DNA of 64,000 nt from an uncultured Verrucomicrobiales bacterium (GTDB lineage Bacteria > Verrucomicrobiota > Verrucomicrobiia > Verrucomicrobiales > Akkermansiaceae). The notes below the pieces were generated by a model. The model saw nothing but the letters and a program-made list of their open reading frames with translations, was not told the DNA's origin and did no database searches. This document shows positions 36,011 to 44,444 of the stretch, piece after piece; within the stretch, counting starts at the first letter, position 1; the number at the start of each line of letters is the position of its first letter. Location: the NCBI GenBank assembly GCA_905478925.1, contig CAJQKQ010000008.1:42402-106401 (forward strand), in the 5' to 3' direction. The position numbers were made by a program, and so were the translations under genes.

Positions 36011-37166
36011 ATTGCTTCGCGGCTACCCTCGATCCGCGGTCGGCTGAGAGGATCTGCCCCAACGTTGGGTTGGTTACGGTTTCGTGAGATTCCATGACGG
36101 AGGCTACGGTTGCCCAGATTTCCGGGAAACGAATTTTTCCGGCGCGGAATGATGCGACGGCGACTTCGTTAGCTGCGTTCAGCACGGCGGGGAGAGTGCC
36201 GCCGGTGAGGCCTGCGGTGCGTGCGAGGGAGAGGGCGGGGAAGTCCGCGAGGCGTGGCGTGGAGAACTCGAGTTTGGAGAGTTCTGTGAAATCGAGAGGC
36301 TTGAGGGTGCCCTTCAACCGCGAGGGGTAGGTGAGGGCATACTGGATGGGAAAGCCCATGTCGGTGCGGGAGAGCTGGGCAAGAACCGAGCCGTCGGTGA
36401 ACTCGACCATGGAGTGGACGATGGACTGGGGGTGGATGACGGCCTCGATGCGGTCCATGCCGATTCCGAAGAGCCAGCGGGCTTCGATCATTTCCAGCCC
36501 CTTGTTGAAGAGGGTGGCGGAGTCGATGGTGATCTTTGGCCCCATGTCCCAGGTGGGATGTTTGAGAGCCATCTCCGTGGTGACGTTCCAAAGTTCTTCC
36601 GTAGGGGTTTCTCGGAAAGGTCCACCGGATGCGGTAAGGATGAGCCGGGATATTTCCGAGTCGGGACCGCGGTGACCTTCGAGGCACTGGAAAATGGCGT
36701 TGTGTTCGGAATCGACGGGTAGGATGCGGACGCCTTTTTGCGTGGCGCGTGCGGTGATGATCTCCCCAGCCATCACAAGGATTTCCTTTGATGCGATTGC
36801 GAGATCCTTGCCTGCGTCAATCGCGGCCAGGGCGGGTTGCAGGCCCGCCGTGCCGACGATGGCGATGAGGACGATGTCGGCTTCGGTCAGTTGTGAGATT
36901 TCATCGAGTCCTTCGGCTCCGATGTGAATTTTCACTCCGGGTGGCAGAAGACCGCGGAGTTCCTTGGCTTTCGACTCATCGTAGATGGCGACGTTTTTCA
37001 CGCCGGTGGCGATGGCCTGTTCGGCGAGTTTGGTTACGCTGGAGCAGGCGGTGAGCCCAACAATTTCGATGTCATCCGGAAGGTTTTCGGCAACCCTGAG
37101 TGTTGAAAGGCCGATGGATCCGGTTGATCCGAGCAAGACGACACGGCGTTTCCTGCGGGAGCTCAT
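35988..37166 (-). CDS. dxr: 1-deoxy-D-xylulose 5-phosphate reductoisomerase
   Basis: 392 residues from ATG at 37166. NADPH-binding GSTGSIGLSTLRV, ASKEILVMAGEII, the substrate- and metal-binding region LPVDSEHNAIFQCLEG, LTASGGPFRETP and HPTWDMGPKITIDSATLFNK, all diagnostic of Dxr. It makes MEP in the non-mevalonate isoprenoid pathway, which supplies precursors for menaquinone and undecaprenyl phosphate. The start overlaps the cdsA stop (ATGA), so the genes are coupled, as in many bacteria. Confidence 0.96.
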   Translation of the reverse strand: MSSRRKRRVVLLGSTGSIGLSTLRVAENLPDDIEIVGLTACSSVTKLAEQAIATGVKNVAIYDESKAKELRGLLPPGVKIHIGAEGLDEISQLTEADIVLIAIVGTAGLQPALAAIDAGKDLAIASKEILVMAGEIITARATQKGVRILPVDSEHNAIFQCLEGHRGPDSEISRLILTASGGPFRETPTEELWNVTTEMALKHPTWDMGPKITIDSATLFNKGLEMIEARWLFGIGMDRIEAVIHPQSIVHSMVEFTDGSVLAQLSRTDMGFPIQYALTYPSRLKGTLKPLDFTELSKLEFSTPRLADFPALSLARTAGLTGGTLPAVLNAANEVAVASFRAGKIRFPEIWATVASVMESHETVTNPTLGQILSADRGSRVAAKQFTHACGE

Positions 37167-38134
37167 GCGAGGTTGGGGATGACCCAAGCGATGTAGAACC
37201 ACAGCGCCGGGGCGGTGAAACAAATGCTGTCGATGAGATCAAGACCACCTCCGATGCCCGGTAACATGTTCCCCGAATCCTTGGCGTGCAGCGAGCGCTT
37301 GACGACGCTCTCGGCGAGATCGCCGATGACAGCGAGGATGGCGAGCAGGAAGCCGAGGGCGATAACATGTGGCCATGAGTGGAGAGCAGAGAGCCTTTCC
37401 GGGAGAATGGCGTAGAGGCCACATGCAGCGAGCTGAGCGAAGACGATGGCTCCGCCGAAGCCCTCCCATGTTTTTCCCGGGGAGATGTGGGGGATCATCT
37501 TGTGTTTCCCGATCAGGGAGCCGGTCATGTAGGCACCCATGTCCGTGAATTTTGTAACGGCGATCAGCCAGAGCAGGACGAAGGCTCCCGGCACCGCACC
37601 ATCGCCTGGGAGGCCGAATGAAATGCGGGCTGCGAAACTGAAGAGGAAGGCGATGTAGAGGAAGCCGAGGAGGTTTGCAGCAACGGCAAGCAGCGCCTCG
37701 ATGCCTTTGATCGAGTAGCGGAGTTGGAGGGTGAAGGCTCCCGTGACGGCGATGAAGATCGCGCAGGCATCCAGCGCCGGCGGAATGTCCTTTCCTCCCT
37801 GCAAGAGATGGTAGTAACCGATGCCGCAGTATGCGACCGCCATGAGCATCCCGAAGCGAGGGAAGCATTTTACATCGTCCGCACGGAGCATACGGAAGTA
37901 TTCCAGAGTGGAGATCAGGACGAGGATACAGATCAGTCCGAGATAGGCGGCGGGGACCATGCTCGCGAAAATGGCGGCCACGACTCCCCATAGAAGGAGG
38001 GTGCTGAACCCCCGTCGCAGGAATACGGCAGATTTGCTGGGGGCGGGTTTGGGTGTCTCGGTTTCCACGGGTTGTGACGATGCAAGCCGGGTAGGGGGGA
38101 GGTGGCAATCCTTTCCCGAAAAATTTCTCAACAT
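37163..38134 (-). CDS. cdsA: phosphatidate cytidylyltransferase
   Basis: 323 residues, about eight transmembrane helices. The CDP-diglyceride synthetase signature appears as SVVKRSLHAKDSGNMLPGIG followed by GGLDLIDS; the usual LDRxDS has Leu-Ile here. SPGKTWEGFGGAI is another family block. It makes CDP-diacylglycerol for phospholipid synthesis. It sits upstream of dxr; the usual uppS partner is not found upstream in this window. The first 40 residues are Pro/Ser-rich and cytosolic. Confidence 0.93.
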   Translation of the reverse strand: MLRNFSGKDCHLPPTRLASSQPVETETPKPAPSKSAVFLRRGFSTLLLWGVVAAIFASMVPAAYLGLICILVLISTLEYFRMLRADDVKCFPRFGMLMAVAYCGIGYYHLLQGGKDIPPALDACAIFIAVTGAFTLQLRYSIKGIEALLAVAANLLGFLYIAFLFSFAARISFGLPGDGAVPGAFVLLWLIAVTKFTDMGAYMTGSLIGKHKMIPHISPGKTWEGFGGAIVFAQLAACGLYAILPERLSALHSWPHVIALGFLLAILAVIGDLAESVVKRSLHAKDSGNMLPGIGGGLDLIDSICFTAPALWFYIAWVIPNLA

Positions 38135-38220
38135 GCGTTGCGCAACTTTCCCCTGAGTGGGGGGTTGATTGGGATGTGAGCGCGAAAGCAGCTCATCTTA
38201 TCAAACAAAACAACAAATCA

Positions 38221-38700
38221 ATGAAAACCAAATCAATCATCATGATCGCGGCCTCCATCGGCCTCATCGGAGCGGCAAATGCGGAGGAAGGCAAGAAGCG
38301 CCACGGGCGGAAGATTCCTCCGGAAATCGTCGCCGAGTTCGACAAGGATGGGGACGGAAAGCTCAATGAAGAGGAGCGCGCTGCGGCCAAGGCTGCCCAC
38401 GGGGAAAGGATGAAGGCACGCAAGGCGGAGATGATGGAGAAGTTCGACAAGGACGGCGACGGTGAGCTCAACGAGGAGGAGAAAAAAGCCATGCATGAGG
38501 CGATGAAGGCGCGCATGCTGGAGAAGTTCGACAAGGACGGTGACGGCGAACTCAGCGCTGAGGAGAGAGCGGAGATGCGGAAAGCGATGTCGAAGCGTCG
38601 GGGAGGCCCGCGCCACGGGGCACGGAGAAAAGGCCCGCGCGACGGCAAGGGTAAGCCCGAACCCCAAGGTGGCGGCGAGGCTCCGGGTGTGACCGAGTGA
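38221..38700 (+). CDS. exported EF-hand protein (three EF-hands)
   Basis: 159 residues from ATG at 38221: signal peptide MKTKSIIMIAASIGLIGAANA, then three EF-hand loops with the core FDKDGDGxL(N/S)xEE at about residues 39-51, 75-87 and 102-114, separated by Lys/Glu-rich helices, and a Gly/Arg/Pro-rich tail. It should bind calcium outside the cytoplasm. The leader (AAAACAACAAATCA) has no Shine-Dalgarno. A paralog with one EF-hand follows. A strong terminator ends it. Confidence 0.82.
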   Translation: MKTKSIIMIAASIGLIGAANAEEGKKRHGRKIPPEIVAEFDKDGDGKLNEEERAAAKAAHGERMKARKAEMMEKFDKDGDGELNEEEKKAMHEAMKARMLEKFDKDGDGELSAEERAEMRKAMSKRRGGPRHGARRKGPRDGKGKPEPQGGGEAPGVTE

Positions 38701-38724
38701 CCTGAACCCATAATGATTGAATCG

Positions 38725-38757
38725 AATGGCCGCCTGGATTTCAGGCGGCCATTTTCT
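38725..38757 (+). terminator. rho-independent terminator after the first EF-hand gene
   Basis: A perfect 12-bp stem AATGGCCGCCTG / CAGGCGGCCATT with a 5-base loop, followed by TTTTC. Confidence 0.85.
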
Positions 38758-38862
38758 TGTAGATAATTGATGCTGAAAAAATCCAATACCCACCGCAACC
38801 CAGGCGCGCGGATGGGGTTTAGCTAGGCATGGGGCGGAATCGTCCTTCCAAAACAAAACCAT

Positions 38863-39132
38863 ATGAAAACAAAATCGTTAGTCGTCATTGCCACGCTTGT
38901 AGCATTCATGGGAATCGCTCACGCGGAAGTTGAGAAGAAAAAGGGGAAGTGTCAGAAAGGCAAGAAACCGACCTCGGAACAAGTCGAGAAGTTTGACAAG
39001 AACAAGGACGGCAAGCTCAGTAAGAAGGAGCGCGCCGAAATGAGGAAGGATAGGCCAGCGAAGGGAAAGAAGCCCAAGGGAAAAAGGAAAAAGAAGGGTA
39101 AAAAGAGAAACAAAAAGGGCAACGGAAACTGA
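38863..39132 (+). CDS. small exported EF-hand, lysine-rich protein
   Basis: 89 residues: signal peptide MKTKSLVVIATLVAFMGIAHA, one EF-hand loop FDKNKDGKLSKKERAEM (about 44-60) and a tail that is almost all Lys, Arg and Gly. The signal peptide resembles that of the preceding EF-hand gene, so this is a shortened paralog. The basic tail could bind nucleic acid, teichoic-like polymers or lipid A, but this is speculation. The leader ACAAAACCAT lacks a Shine-Dalgarno. Terminated separately. Confidence 0.7.
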   Translation: MKTKSLVVIATLVAFMGIAHAEVEKKKGKCQKGKKPTSEQVEKFDKNKDGKLSKKERAEMRKDRPAKGKKPKGKRKKKGKKRNKKGNGN

Positions 39133-39157
39133 GCGAAATCGGCTGAAGTGACTCATG

Positions 39158-39187
39158 CGGACATCCTGGAAGGGGTGTCCGTTTTTT
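39158..39187 (+). terminator. rho-independent terminator after the second EF-hand gene
   Basis: Stem CGGACATCC / GGTGTCCG region (39158-39181, one wobble pair) followed by TTTTTT. Confidence 0.8.
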
Positions 39188-39225
39188 ATGGAGTGTGGCT
39201 TTGGGAGGAAGGCGATGCGCTGGGA

Positions 39226-39251
39226 AGCGGGTTAAACCCCGGCGCTCCCTA
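39226..39251 (+). repeat. hairpin repeat abutting the aldo/keto reductase stop
   Basis: AGCGGGTTAAACCCCGGCGC then TCCCTA, of the same family as 15238-15264 and 51507-51532 but with a different stem. Its last three bases (CTA) are the TAG stop of the minus-strand reductase. Confidence 0.7.
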
Positions 39252-40229
39252 ACCTTCCGCTTTCTTCGTTTTCACGGTGGGAGCGATCTTATCGATCGCC
39301 TTCATGATAGAGTCGGTCAGTTCAGGTGCCTCTAGCGCATCGAGTGAATCGTCGAGCTGGGCGACGCTGCGGGCGCCAATAATAGCGGATGTGACCGCCT
39401 TGTGCCGCAGGGCGAAACGGATCGCCATATGGTTGATTGGCATGTCTTGGGCGGCGGCGAGATCGGCGAGCGCGTGGATCTTTTCCTGCTGGGCGATGAC
39501 CTGTTCTTCCTGGAGAAACCCGTCTTTTCGGGCGGCGCGGGAACCTTCGGGAATGCCGTCGAGGTATTTCGGCGTGAGCATGCCCTGCGCGAGGGGAGAG
39601 AAAACGACGCAACCGATTTTTTCCTCCAGCAGGAAATCGAGTATGCCTTCCTTTTCCGGCCAGCGATTCAGGATGGAGTAGGGAGGCTGATAAACGAGAC
39701 AGCGGATGCCCATGTCCTTGAGTATCTTGACGGCCTTCTTGAGTTTTTTGAGCGGGTATTTGGAAAGGCCGACGTAGAGCGCCTTGCCGGAATTCACCGC
39801 CGAGGCGAGGGCGGACATGGTTTCCTCGAGACGAGTGTGGGGATCGGGGCGGTGGGAGTAGAAGACATCCACGTAGGGGAGCCTCAACCGGCGGAGCGAT
39901 TGATCGAGCGAGGCCAGTAGGTGCTTGCGTGATCCCCACTCGCCGTAGGGGCCGCTCCACATCTCGTGTCCGGCCTTGGTGGTGATGAAAAGCTCGTCGC
40001 GGTGGCAGGCGAAGTCCTTCGCAAGGATGCGGCCGACGTTCTCCTCGGCAGAACCGGGAGGCGGGCCGTAGTTGTTTGCGAGGTCGAAATGAGTGATCCC
40101 CCGGTCGAAGGCGCGGCGCATGATTCTCCGTGCTTCTTCGAAATCGTCGGCGTGGCCGAAGTTGTGCCAGAATCCGAGGGAAATTTCAGGGAGCAGAATG
40201 CCGGAGTCTCCGCAGCGATTGTAGTTCAT
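39249..40229 (-). CDS. aldo/keto reductase (YghZ-like)
   Basis: 326 residues of TIM-barrel NADPH-dependent reductase. Landmarks: THFDLANNYGPPPGSAEENV with the catalytic Tyr and Asp, FITTKAGHEMW with the catalytic Lys, DVFYSHRPDPHTRLEETMSA with the His, and the cofactor-binding end AIIGARSVAQLDDSLDAL. The AANYGPxPGSAE form and MWxGPYGEWGS match the YghZ subfamily, which reduces glyceraldehyde phosphate and methylglyoxal. Preceded by an AT-rich border repeat. The TAG stop is shared with a hairpin repeat. Confidence 0.9.
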   Translation of the reverse strand: MNYNRCGDSGILLPEISLGFWHNFGHADDFEEARRIMRRAFDRGITHFDLANNYGPPPGSAEENVGRILAKDFACHRDELFITTKAGHEMWSGPYGEWGSRKHLLASLDQSLRRLRLPYVDVFYSHRPDPHTRLEETMSALASAVNSGKALYVGLSKYPLKKLKKAVKILKDMGIRCLVYQPPYSILNRWPEKEGILDFLLEEKIGCVVFSPLAQGMLTPKYLDGIPEGSRAARKDGFLQEEQVIAQQEKIHALADLAAAQDMPINHMAIRFALRHKAVTSAIIGARSVAQLDDSLDALEAPELTDSIMKAIDKIAPTVKTKKAEG

Positions 40230-40262
40230 TCCTAACTCTCAAATTTCAAATTTCAAAACTCA
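40230..40262 (-). repeat. AT-rich border repeat before the aldo/keto reductase
   Basis: CTCAAATTTCAAATTTCAAA then ACTCAAGGAAGAAG (plus strand) lies upstream of the ATG at 40229, including the CAAGGAAGAA tail. Confidence 0.65.
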
Positions 40263-40278
40263 AGGAAGAAGGGCAAAG

Positions 40279-40430
40279 AGTGGCTGTATTCTGCCATTCT
40301 AGATAAGAATAGAGCGAAATTGCTGGAGGGGCGAACGCTGGTTCGCCCCGAGTTCTGGGACTGTCTTACGGGTGGCGAACCAGGGTTCGCCGCTCCGGTT
40401 GGCGGGCAGCAGAATACAGCCATTCCTTGG
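40279..40430. repeat. composite palindromic repeat between reductase and M48 genes
   Basis: An outer 13-bp inverted repeat TGGCTGTATTCTG / CAGAATACAGCCA encloses two further hairpins, GGGGCGAAC...GTTCGCCCC (about 40328-40348) and GGCGAACC-AG-GGTTCGCC (40373-40391), followed by GCTCC. The outer arms match the unit at 60161-60250. It ends at the M48 stop codon (40431). Confidence 0.75.
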
Positions 40431-41672
40431 CTAGGAAAGCAGGGCTTTCAGCCTCTGCAACAGCGGCGGGTGCGAGTAATCTAGGACGACGCGGAGCTTG
40501 TGCGGGGAGGGGTGGGAGAGGTGGTCGCGGCTGAGTTTTTTCAGGGCGGTGGCGAGGGATTCGGGGCTGCCGGTGGATTCTCCGGCATAGGCATCGGCCT
40601 CGAACTCGTGCTTGCGGGACCACGCGTTGGCGAGAACCGAGAGAAGCTTTGAGGCGGGTTCGAGCAGGATGGTGAAGAAAACGAGGCCGGCCTGCGGGGA
40701 GATCTGCGCAACGCCGAAGGCATCGTGGAGTTGGCGGGCGAAGGCTCCGGTGGGATCGGTGGCGAGGCCGATGAGGAAGAAGATGAGCGCCATCTGGAGG
40801 ATGCCGACGACGAGGCGCTGGCGGATGTGACCGAGGCGGAAGTGGCCGATTTCGTGGGCGAGTATGGCGAGAAGTTCAGGGGTGGTGGATTTTTCGGTAA
40901 GTGTATCGAAGAGGGCGATCTTTTTATGTTTCCCGAAGCCGGTGAAGTAGGCGTTGGCTTTGGTGGAGCGCTTCGAACCGTCGATGACGAATACGCCTTC
41001 GAGGGGGAAGCCGCATTTCACGCCGAGCGCGTGGATTTTTTCCTTCAGCTCGCCGTCGGGCATGGGGGTGAACTTGTTGAACAGCGGCAGGATGAGGGAT
41101 GGCGCGAGGTAGGTGAGGATGAGCTGGAAGGCGGTGACAAAAGCCCATGCCCAGAGCCAGGCGTTGGGGACTTCGTTAAAGATCCAGAGGATACCCGCGG
41201 CGAGGGGGAGACCGAGCACGGCGGAAAGGGCGAGTCCCTTGAAACGATCCGCAACGAAGGTGGCGGGGCTGGATTTATTGAAGCCGAATTTCTCCTCGAT
41301 GACGAAGGTCTCATACCAGTCGAAGGGGGTGGAGATGAGGTTCTGGGCGAGGAAGAGGGCGCAGAGGAAAATGAGTCCCGCAAGGATCCCGTTTTCCGTG
41401 AGAGAGCGGGAGAGATCGTCGACGAAGTGAAAGCCACCGAGCGACCAGAAGGCGAGCAGGACGGCGAGTGAGAAGCTGGCGCGGATGATGTCGAACCGGG
41501 AATTGGTGGTCAGGTAGGAGCGGGCTTGGTCGAGTTTTTCCTGATCCATGAGGCCTTCCAGTTCCGGCGGGGGAGTGGAGGGGAAAGTTTTGAGGTTGAG
41601 GAGTGTGGCGATGAGTTCGAGATTCCAGAGTAGGAAAAGCGAGACGACGATGATGAGGGCGAGGGTGTTCAT
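40431..41672 (-). CDS. M48-family membrane zinc protease (Ste24/CAAX protease 1-like)
   Basis: 413 residues, about six hydrophobic segments. The zinc motif HEIGHFRLGH lies near residue 267, preceded by the typical KKIALFDTLTEKSTTPELLA stretch. The third ligand is likely Glu in RKHEFEADAYAGE. The DWYETFVIEEKFGFNKSS block is characteristic of the Ste24 group. In bacteria these proteases act on membrane or lipoprotein substrates in quality control. The leader is an AT-rich border repeat. Confidence 0.92.
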   Translation of the reverse strand: MNTLALIIVVSLFLLWNLELIATLLNLKTFPSTPPPELEGLMDQEKLDQARSYLTTNSRFDIIRASFSLAVLLAFWSLGGFHFVDDLSRSLTENGILAGLIFLCALFLAQNLISTPFDWYETFVIEEKFGFNKSSPATFVADRFKGLALSAVLGLPLAAGILWIFNEVPNAWLWAWAFVTAFQLILTYLAPSLILPLFNKFTPMPDGELKEKIHALGVKCGFPLEGVFVIDGSKRSTKANAYFTGFGKHKKIALFDTLTEKSTTPELLAILAHEIGHFRLGHIRQRLVVGILQMALIFFLIGLATDPTGAFARQLHDAFGVAQISPQAGLVFFTILLEPASKLLSVLANAWSRKHEFEADAYAGESTGSPESLATALKKLSRDHLSHPSPHKLRVVLDYSHPPLLQRLKALLS

Positions 41673-41705
41673 AAAAATTCAATTTTTCAAAATTCAACTC
41701 TCTAG
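41673..41705 (-). repeat. AT-rich border repeat before the M48 protease
   Basis: AAATTCAATTTTTCAAAATT then CAACTCTCTAGGAAG (plus strand) directly upstream of the ATG at 41672. Confidence 0.65.
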
Positions 41706-41837
41706 GAAGAACGATGGTTATGGGAAAGAGGTTTCACTGCAAAGGCGTAAAGGTTGCGAAGTAACGCAAGCTGTGGACGTGTCGGGAATACTTCAGTCAG
41801 TTTTTTCATTAAATGGTAGATTTTGAGTTTTGAAATT

Positions 41838-42404
41838 TCAGCGCTGGATGAGGTTGAAGACGGGCGGGGCTCCCTCTTTCCAGACGAGGGCGGAGGCGGC
41901 CTTGATGACGGCGTCCTCGTCGTCGCGGCGGTGGAAGGCACCGGTGTCGCGCAGGCGGCGGGCGGTGACGAGGATGGCATTTAGCTCGGGAGAGATGCTG
42001 AGGTAGGAGATGATGACGGAAAATGCGATAGCCAGCAGGAAGATGGCGATCGCTCCGGTGACGGGGATCTTGCCGACGATGATGGCAAGAATCGCGATCA
42101 TTAGGGAGAGTGGCGGGACGGCCATGCCGAAGCGTCTGGAGCCTTCCCGGGCGGCGGCGGCCTTGGAGTCGCGGGTGCTCCAGTCCGCCAGTGCCGCCTT
42201 GCGGAGGAGTGCTGCGTAGATTCGCGCATCGCCGTTTTTCGAAGGGGGTAGGTTGTCCTTTCCAAAGGACTTCTCCCAGCGGGAAAGATCGCAGGAGCAC
42301 TGCCGGCGGCCTGCAGTGGAGAGGATGCGCATACCGAACCACCAGCGTGCCACGAAGGCGGCGATGATGGGAAGGGCGGCAAGCAGGATGAGAATTCGGA
42401 ACAT
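41838..42404 (-). CDS. hypothetical membrane protein
   Basis: 188 residues. An N-terminal helix (about 2-24, FRILILLAALPIIAAFVARW) and two central helices (about 98-140) flank a cysteine-containing, charged loop (RRQCSCDLSRWEKSF). The C-terminus is soluble (ILVTARRLRDTGAFHRRDDE). The SISPELNAILVTARRLRDTG stretch recalls a segment of putative neutral zinc metallopeptidases, but no HExxH is present. It is encoded about 165 bp upstream of the M48 protease on the same strand, so a functional link is possible. Family not recognised. Confidence 0.6.
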   Translation of the reverse strand: MFRILILLAALPIIAAFVARWWFGMRILSTAGRRQCSCDLSRWEKSFGKDNLPPSKNGDARIYAALLRKAALADWSTRDSKAAAAREGSRRFGMAVPPLSLMIAILAIIVGKIPVTGAIAIFLLAIAFSVIISYLSISPELNAILVTARRLRDTGAFHRRDDEDAVIKAASALVWKEGAPPVFNLIQR

Positions 42405-42532
42405 GGTTTCGGAGAGGATTTAACCGTGCGCCGGGCGAAATGCACGCGAATGAGGATTTTTTTCAGTAGGCTGTCATCTGCGGGGGTAAAGGTTTTCTTG
42501 ACGATGTGCCCGAGATCGAGAAACTGGCCGCG

Positions 42533-42670
42533 ATGAAAAACCTGTTGAAGTTGAGCGCGTTGCTTGTGATTAGCGGAATGCTTGGTTCCTGCGGTATCCC
42601 CATGGCTACCGTGAGAACTGTCCAGAACTCCGCTCAGACCTTGGTTTCTGCGGCGTCTAGTTATTACTGA
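42533..42670 (+). CDS. small lipoprotein
   Basis: 45 residues from ATG at 42533 with an n-region (MKNLLK), hydrophobic core and lipobox MLGSC (Cys20), leaving a 26-residue mature peptide GIPMATVRTVQNSAQTLVSA. Size and layout resemble entericidin-like membrane lipoproteins of stress response, though the mature part is not clearly homologous. The 3' end overlaps tsaE convergently by 7 bp. Confidence 0.55.
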   Translation: MKNLLKLSALLVISGMLGSCGIPMATVRTVQNSAQTLVSAASSYY

Positions 42671-43107
42671 CCCCTTTCGGCCTCTCCGGGATCCTTGATT
42701 CTGTGTAGCTTCCTGGCTCCATCCGCGAGGTGGAGAATCTCAATCCAGACTGTGTGTTCCGGCATGAGTTCCGGAAAAAGATCGGCCCACTCGCAGATCA
42801 CGATCCCGTTTTCGTCGAGATATTCGTCCCAGCCTAGGGCGACGAGTTCCTCCGCTGACTTCAGGCGGTAGAAATCGAAGTGGAACATCGGGAGTTTTCC
42901 GCCGCGGTATTCGTTGACGATCGAGAATGTGGGGCTGGTGACTTGGGCATCGGGATCGATTTCCCCTACGAAGCCTTTTGACCAATGCGTTTTTCCCGTT
43001 CCCAATGTTCCGATGAGGCCGAAGACCTCGCCGGCTTTCGCCGCCGAGGCGAACTCCGCACCAAGTTGCATCATTGCGGCTGCGGTGCGGACGATCCCCT
43101 CGCTCAT
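42664..43107 (-). CDS. tsaE: tRNA t6A biosynthesis ATPase TsaE
   Basis: 147 residues. Walker A GTLGTGKTHW, the VTSPTFSIVNEYRGG block and HFDFYRL are typical of TsaE/YjeE. It works with TsaB, TsaC and TsaD to make N6-threonylcarbamoyl-adenosine in ANN-decoding tRNAs. Its start overlaps the DUF3108 stop (ATGA). The other tsa genes are not in the window. Confidence 0.92.
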   Translation of the reverse strand: MSEGIVRTAAAMMQLGAEFASAAKAGEVFGLIGTLGTGKTHWSKGFVGEIDPDAQVTSPTFSIVNEYRGGKLPMFHFDFYRLKSAEELVALGWDEYLDENGIVICEWADLFPELMPEHTVWIEILHLADGARKLHRIKDPGEAERGQ

Positions 43108-43901
43108 GGTTTTTTGGAAAATCCGGTTAGCACGGCGCGGACATCACCGATATAGACCGAGGCGCGCAGTTCGATCGGGATACGCTCGGCATCATCGCTG
43201 AGCCAGACGGTTGCGGGTTTCTTGAGCTTCTTGTAGGTGCGTAGTTTCAGGGTCGTTCGGTCGATTTTTTGGAGCGCGAAACTGAGTTGCAGGGAATCCC
43301 GGCCGAGGTGCTTTTCCATGGCCACGACCGTAACCTTGAGCAGGCAGGGTGTCTTGAAAGGCATGAGAAGGAGAGTGTGCTCCTCGCCCGGCGCGAGCTT
43401 CTGGCTGCGGATGTATAAGAACGCGGAAAATATGTCCCGGGTAATTCCGAAGGGGAAAGCGAAGGATTTGGTGCTCACCGCACCGGTTTCGGTGGTGGTG
43501 CTGACTTCCTTGACCTCGACTTTCGATGAGCCGTAGCGGTTGGTGGTGACAACCGTTTCCTTCGAATCCTCTTCGGTGGAATGGAAATGCCGGGAGCCGA
43601 GGGTAGCGGGATTGATCTCCGACCAATAGCTGTGCTTGTATGGGAAAAGCATAGCTGCTGCGCCTTGACTGGAGGCGGAGGACTTGATGACGAAAGAGCC
43701 GGGCTTGTTCGCGTTCTTCGGTGCGAATTCGATTCTCAGCGAGCCTGCTTTGACCATGCCTTTCCAGCTGAGCCTGAATTCGAGCGTCGAGGGGGCGATG
43801 GGTGGATGACTTCCGCGTTTTACTGGCGATAGCCCGGCGTTCCAAACCGGTGCGGAGCAGCCACAGGCGGCGGAAAGAAGCAGAGGGATCAGGTATCTCA
43901 T
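43104..43901 (-). CDS. DUF3108-family lipoprotein
   Basis: 265 residues with a lipoprotein-like signal (LLLSAACGCSAP) and the DUF3108 beta-rich body: FRLSWKGMVKAGSLRIEF at the start, FPYKHSYWSEINPATL, and the ending ATVWLSDDAERIPIELRASV, IGDVRAVLTGF. Members are periplasmic or envelope proteins of unknown role. It is coupled to tsaE downstream and lies 66 bases after the last gene of the prepilin operon. Confidence 0.82.
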   Translation of the reverse strand: MRYLIPLLLSAACGCSAPVWNAGLSPVKRGSHPPIAPSTLEFRLSWKGMVKAGSLRIEFAPKNANKPGSFVIKSSASSQGAAAMLFPYKHSYWSEINPATLGSRHFHSTEEDSKETVVTTNRYGSSKVEVKEVSTTTETGAVSTKSFAFPFGITRDIFSAFLYIRSQKLAPGEEHTLLLMPFKTPCLLKVTVVAMEKHLGRDSLQLSFALQKIDRTTLKLRTYKKLKKPATVWLSDDAERIPIELRASVYIGDVRAVLTGFSKKP

Positions 43902-43967
43902 TTCACCAGTGTGACGTCGGGACGCCCCGTCGGATTCATTCGGGTTCCAAAATCAGGAACCGCGGCT

Positions 43968-44444
43968 TCACTCGCCCAGCGGATATACCGGGCTTGCTCG
44001 TGGAGGCAGGACGCCGGGGAAATCATCGTCGGGATGCGAGGAAATGTCCTCCCGTTGTTCCGATGTCGGAAGCGGGCGGAAGGATTCCGAATAGGTATCG
44101 AGACGGAATTCCATTTTCATCATGTCGCGGTTCGTCTCGGCGACCTGGTCGATCATGTTGCGGTTCTCGTTGCGCAGGGCGCGGACCTCGGCGAGCATGC
44201 CTTCGAAAAACTCCCTTTGTGCATCGCCTGTCTGTGGTAAGGGGCTCGTCGCCAGATCCGGGCGAGTTGGTATGCCGGGCGTCTCTGGGGGAGCATCGCC
44301 GCTGGAGTCATGGGGAACGATACGCGATGCGGGGGTTGTCGGGAAATGGGTGACCAATTCCTGGACGGACCAGAAATGGCTGAACCCCGCGCCGATCATG
44401 GCAGCGAGAAGGGTTCCGCAGATCATCAGTGGTGTTGGGGTCAT
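43968..44444 (-). CDS. hypothetical membrane-anchored protein of the prepilin operon
   Basis: 158 residues: an N-terminal transmembrane helix (about 5-24), a Pro/Thr-rich linker, a coiled-coil stretch (about 77-115: FFEGMLAEVRALRNENRNMI, DQVAETNRDMMKMEF) and a disordered tail. The topology suggests a periplasmic coiled coil. Its start overlaps the upstream gene by ATGA. Not recognised; last gene of a tightly packed operon headed by a prepilin. Confidence 0.6.
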   Translation of the reverse strand: MTPTPLMICGTLLAAMIGAGFSHFWSVQELVTHFPTTPASRIVPHDSSGDAPPETPGIPTRPDLATSPLPQTGDAQREFFEGMLAEVRALRNENRNMIDQVAETNRDMMKMEFRLDTYSESFRPLPTSEQREDISSHPDDDFPGVLPPRASPVYPLGE

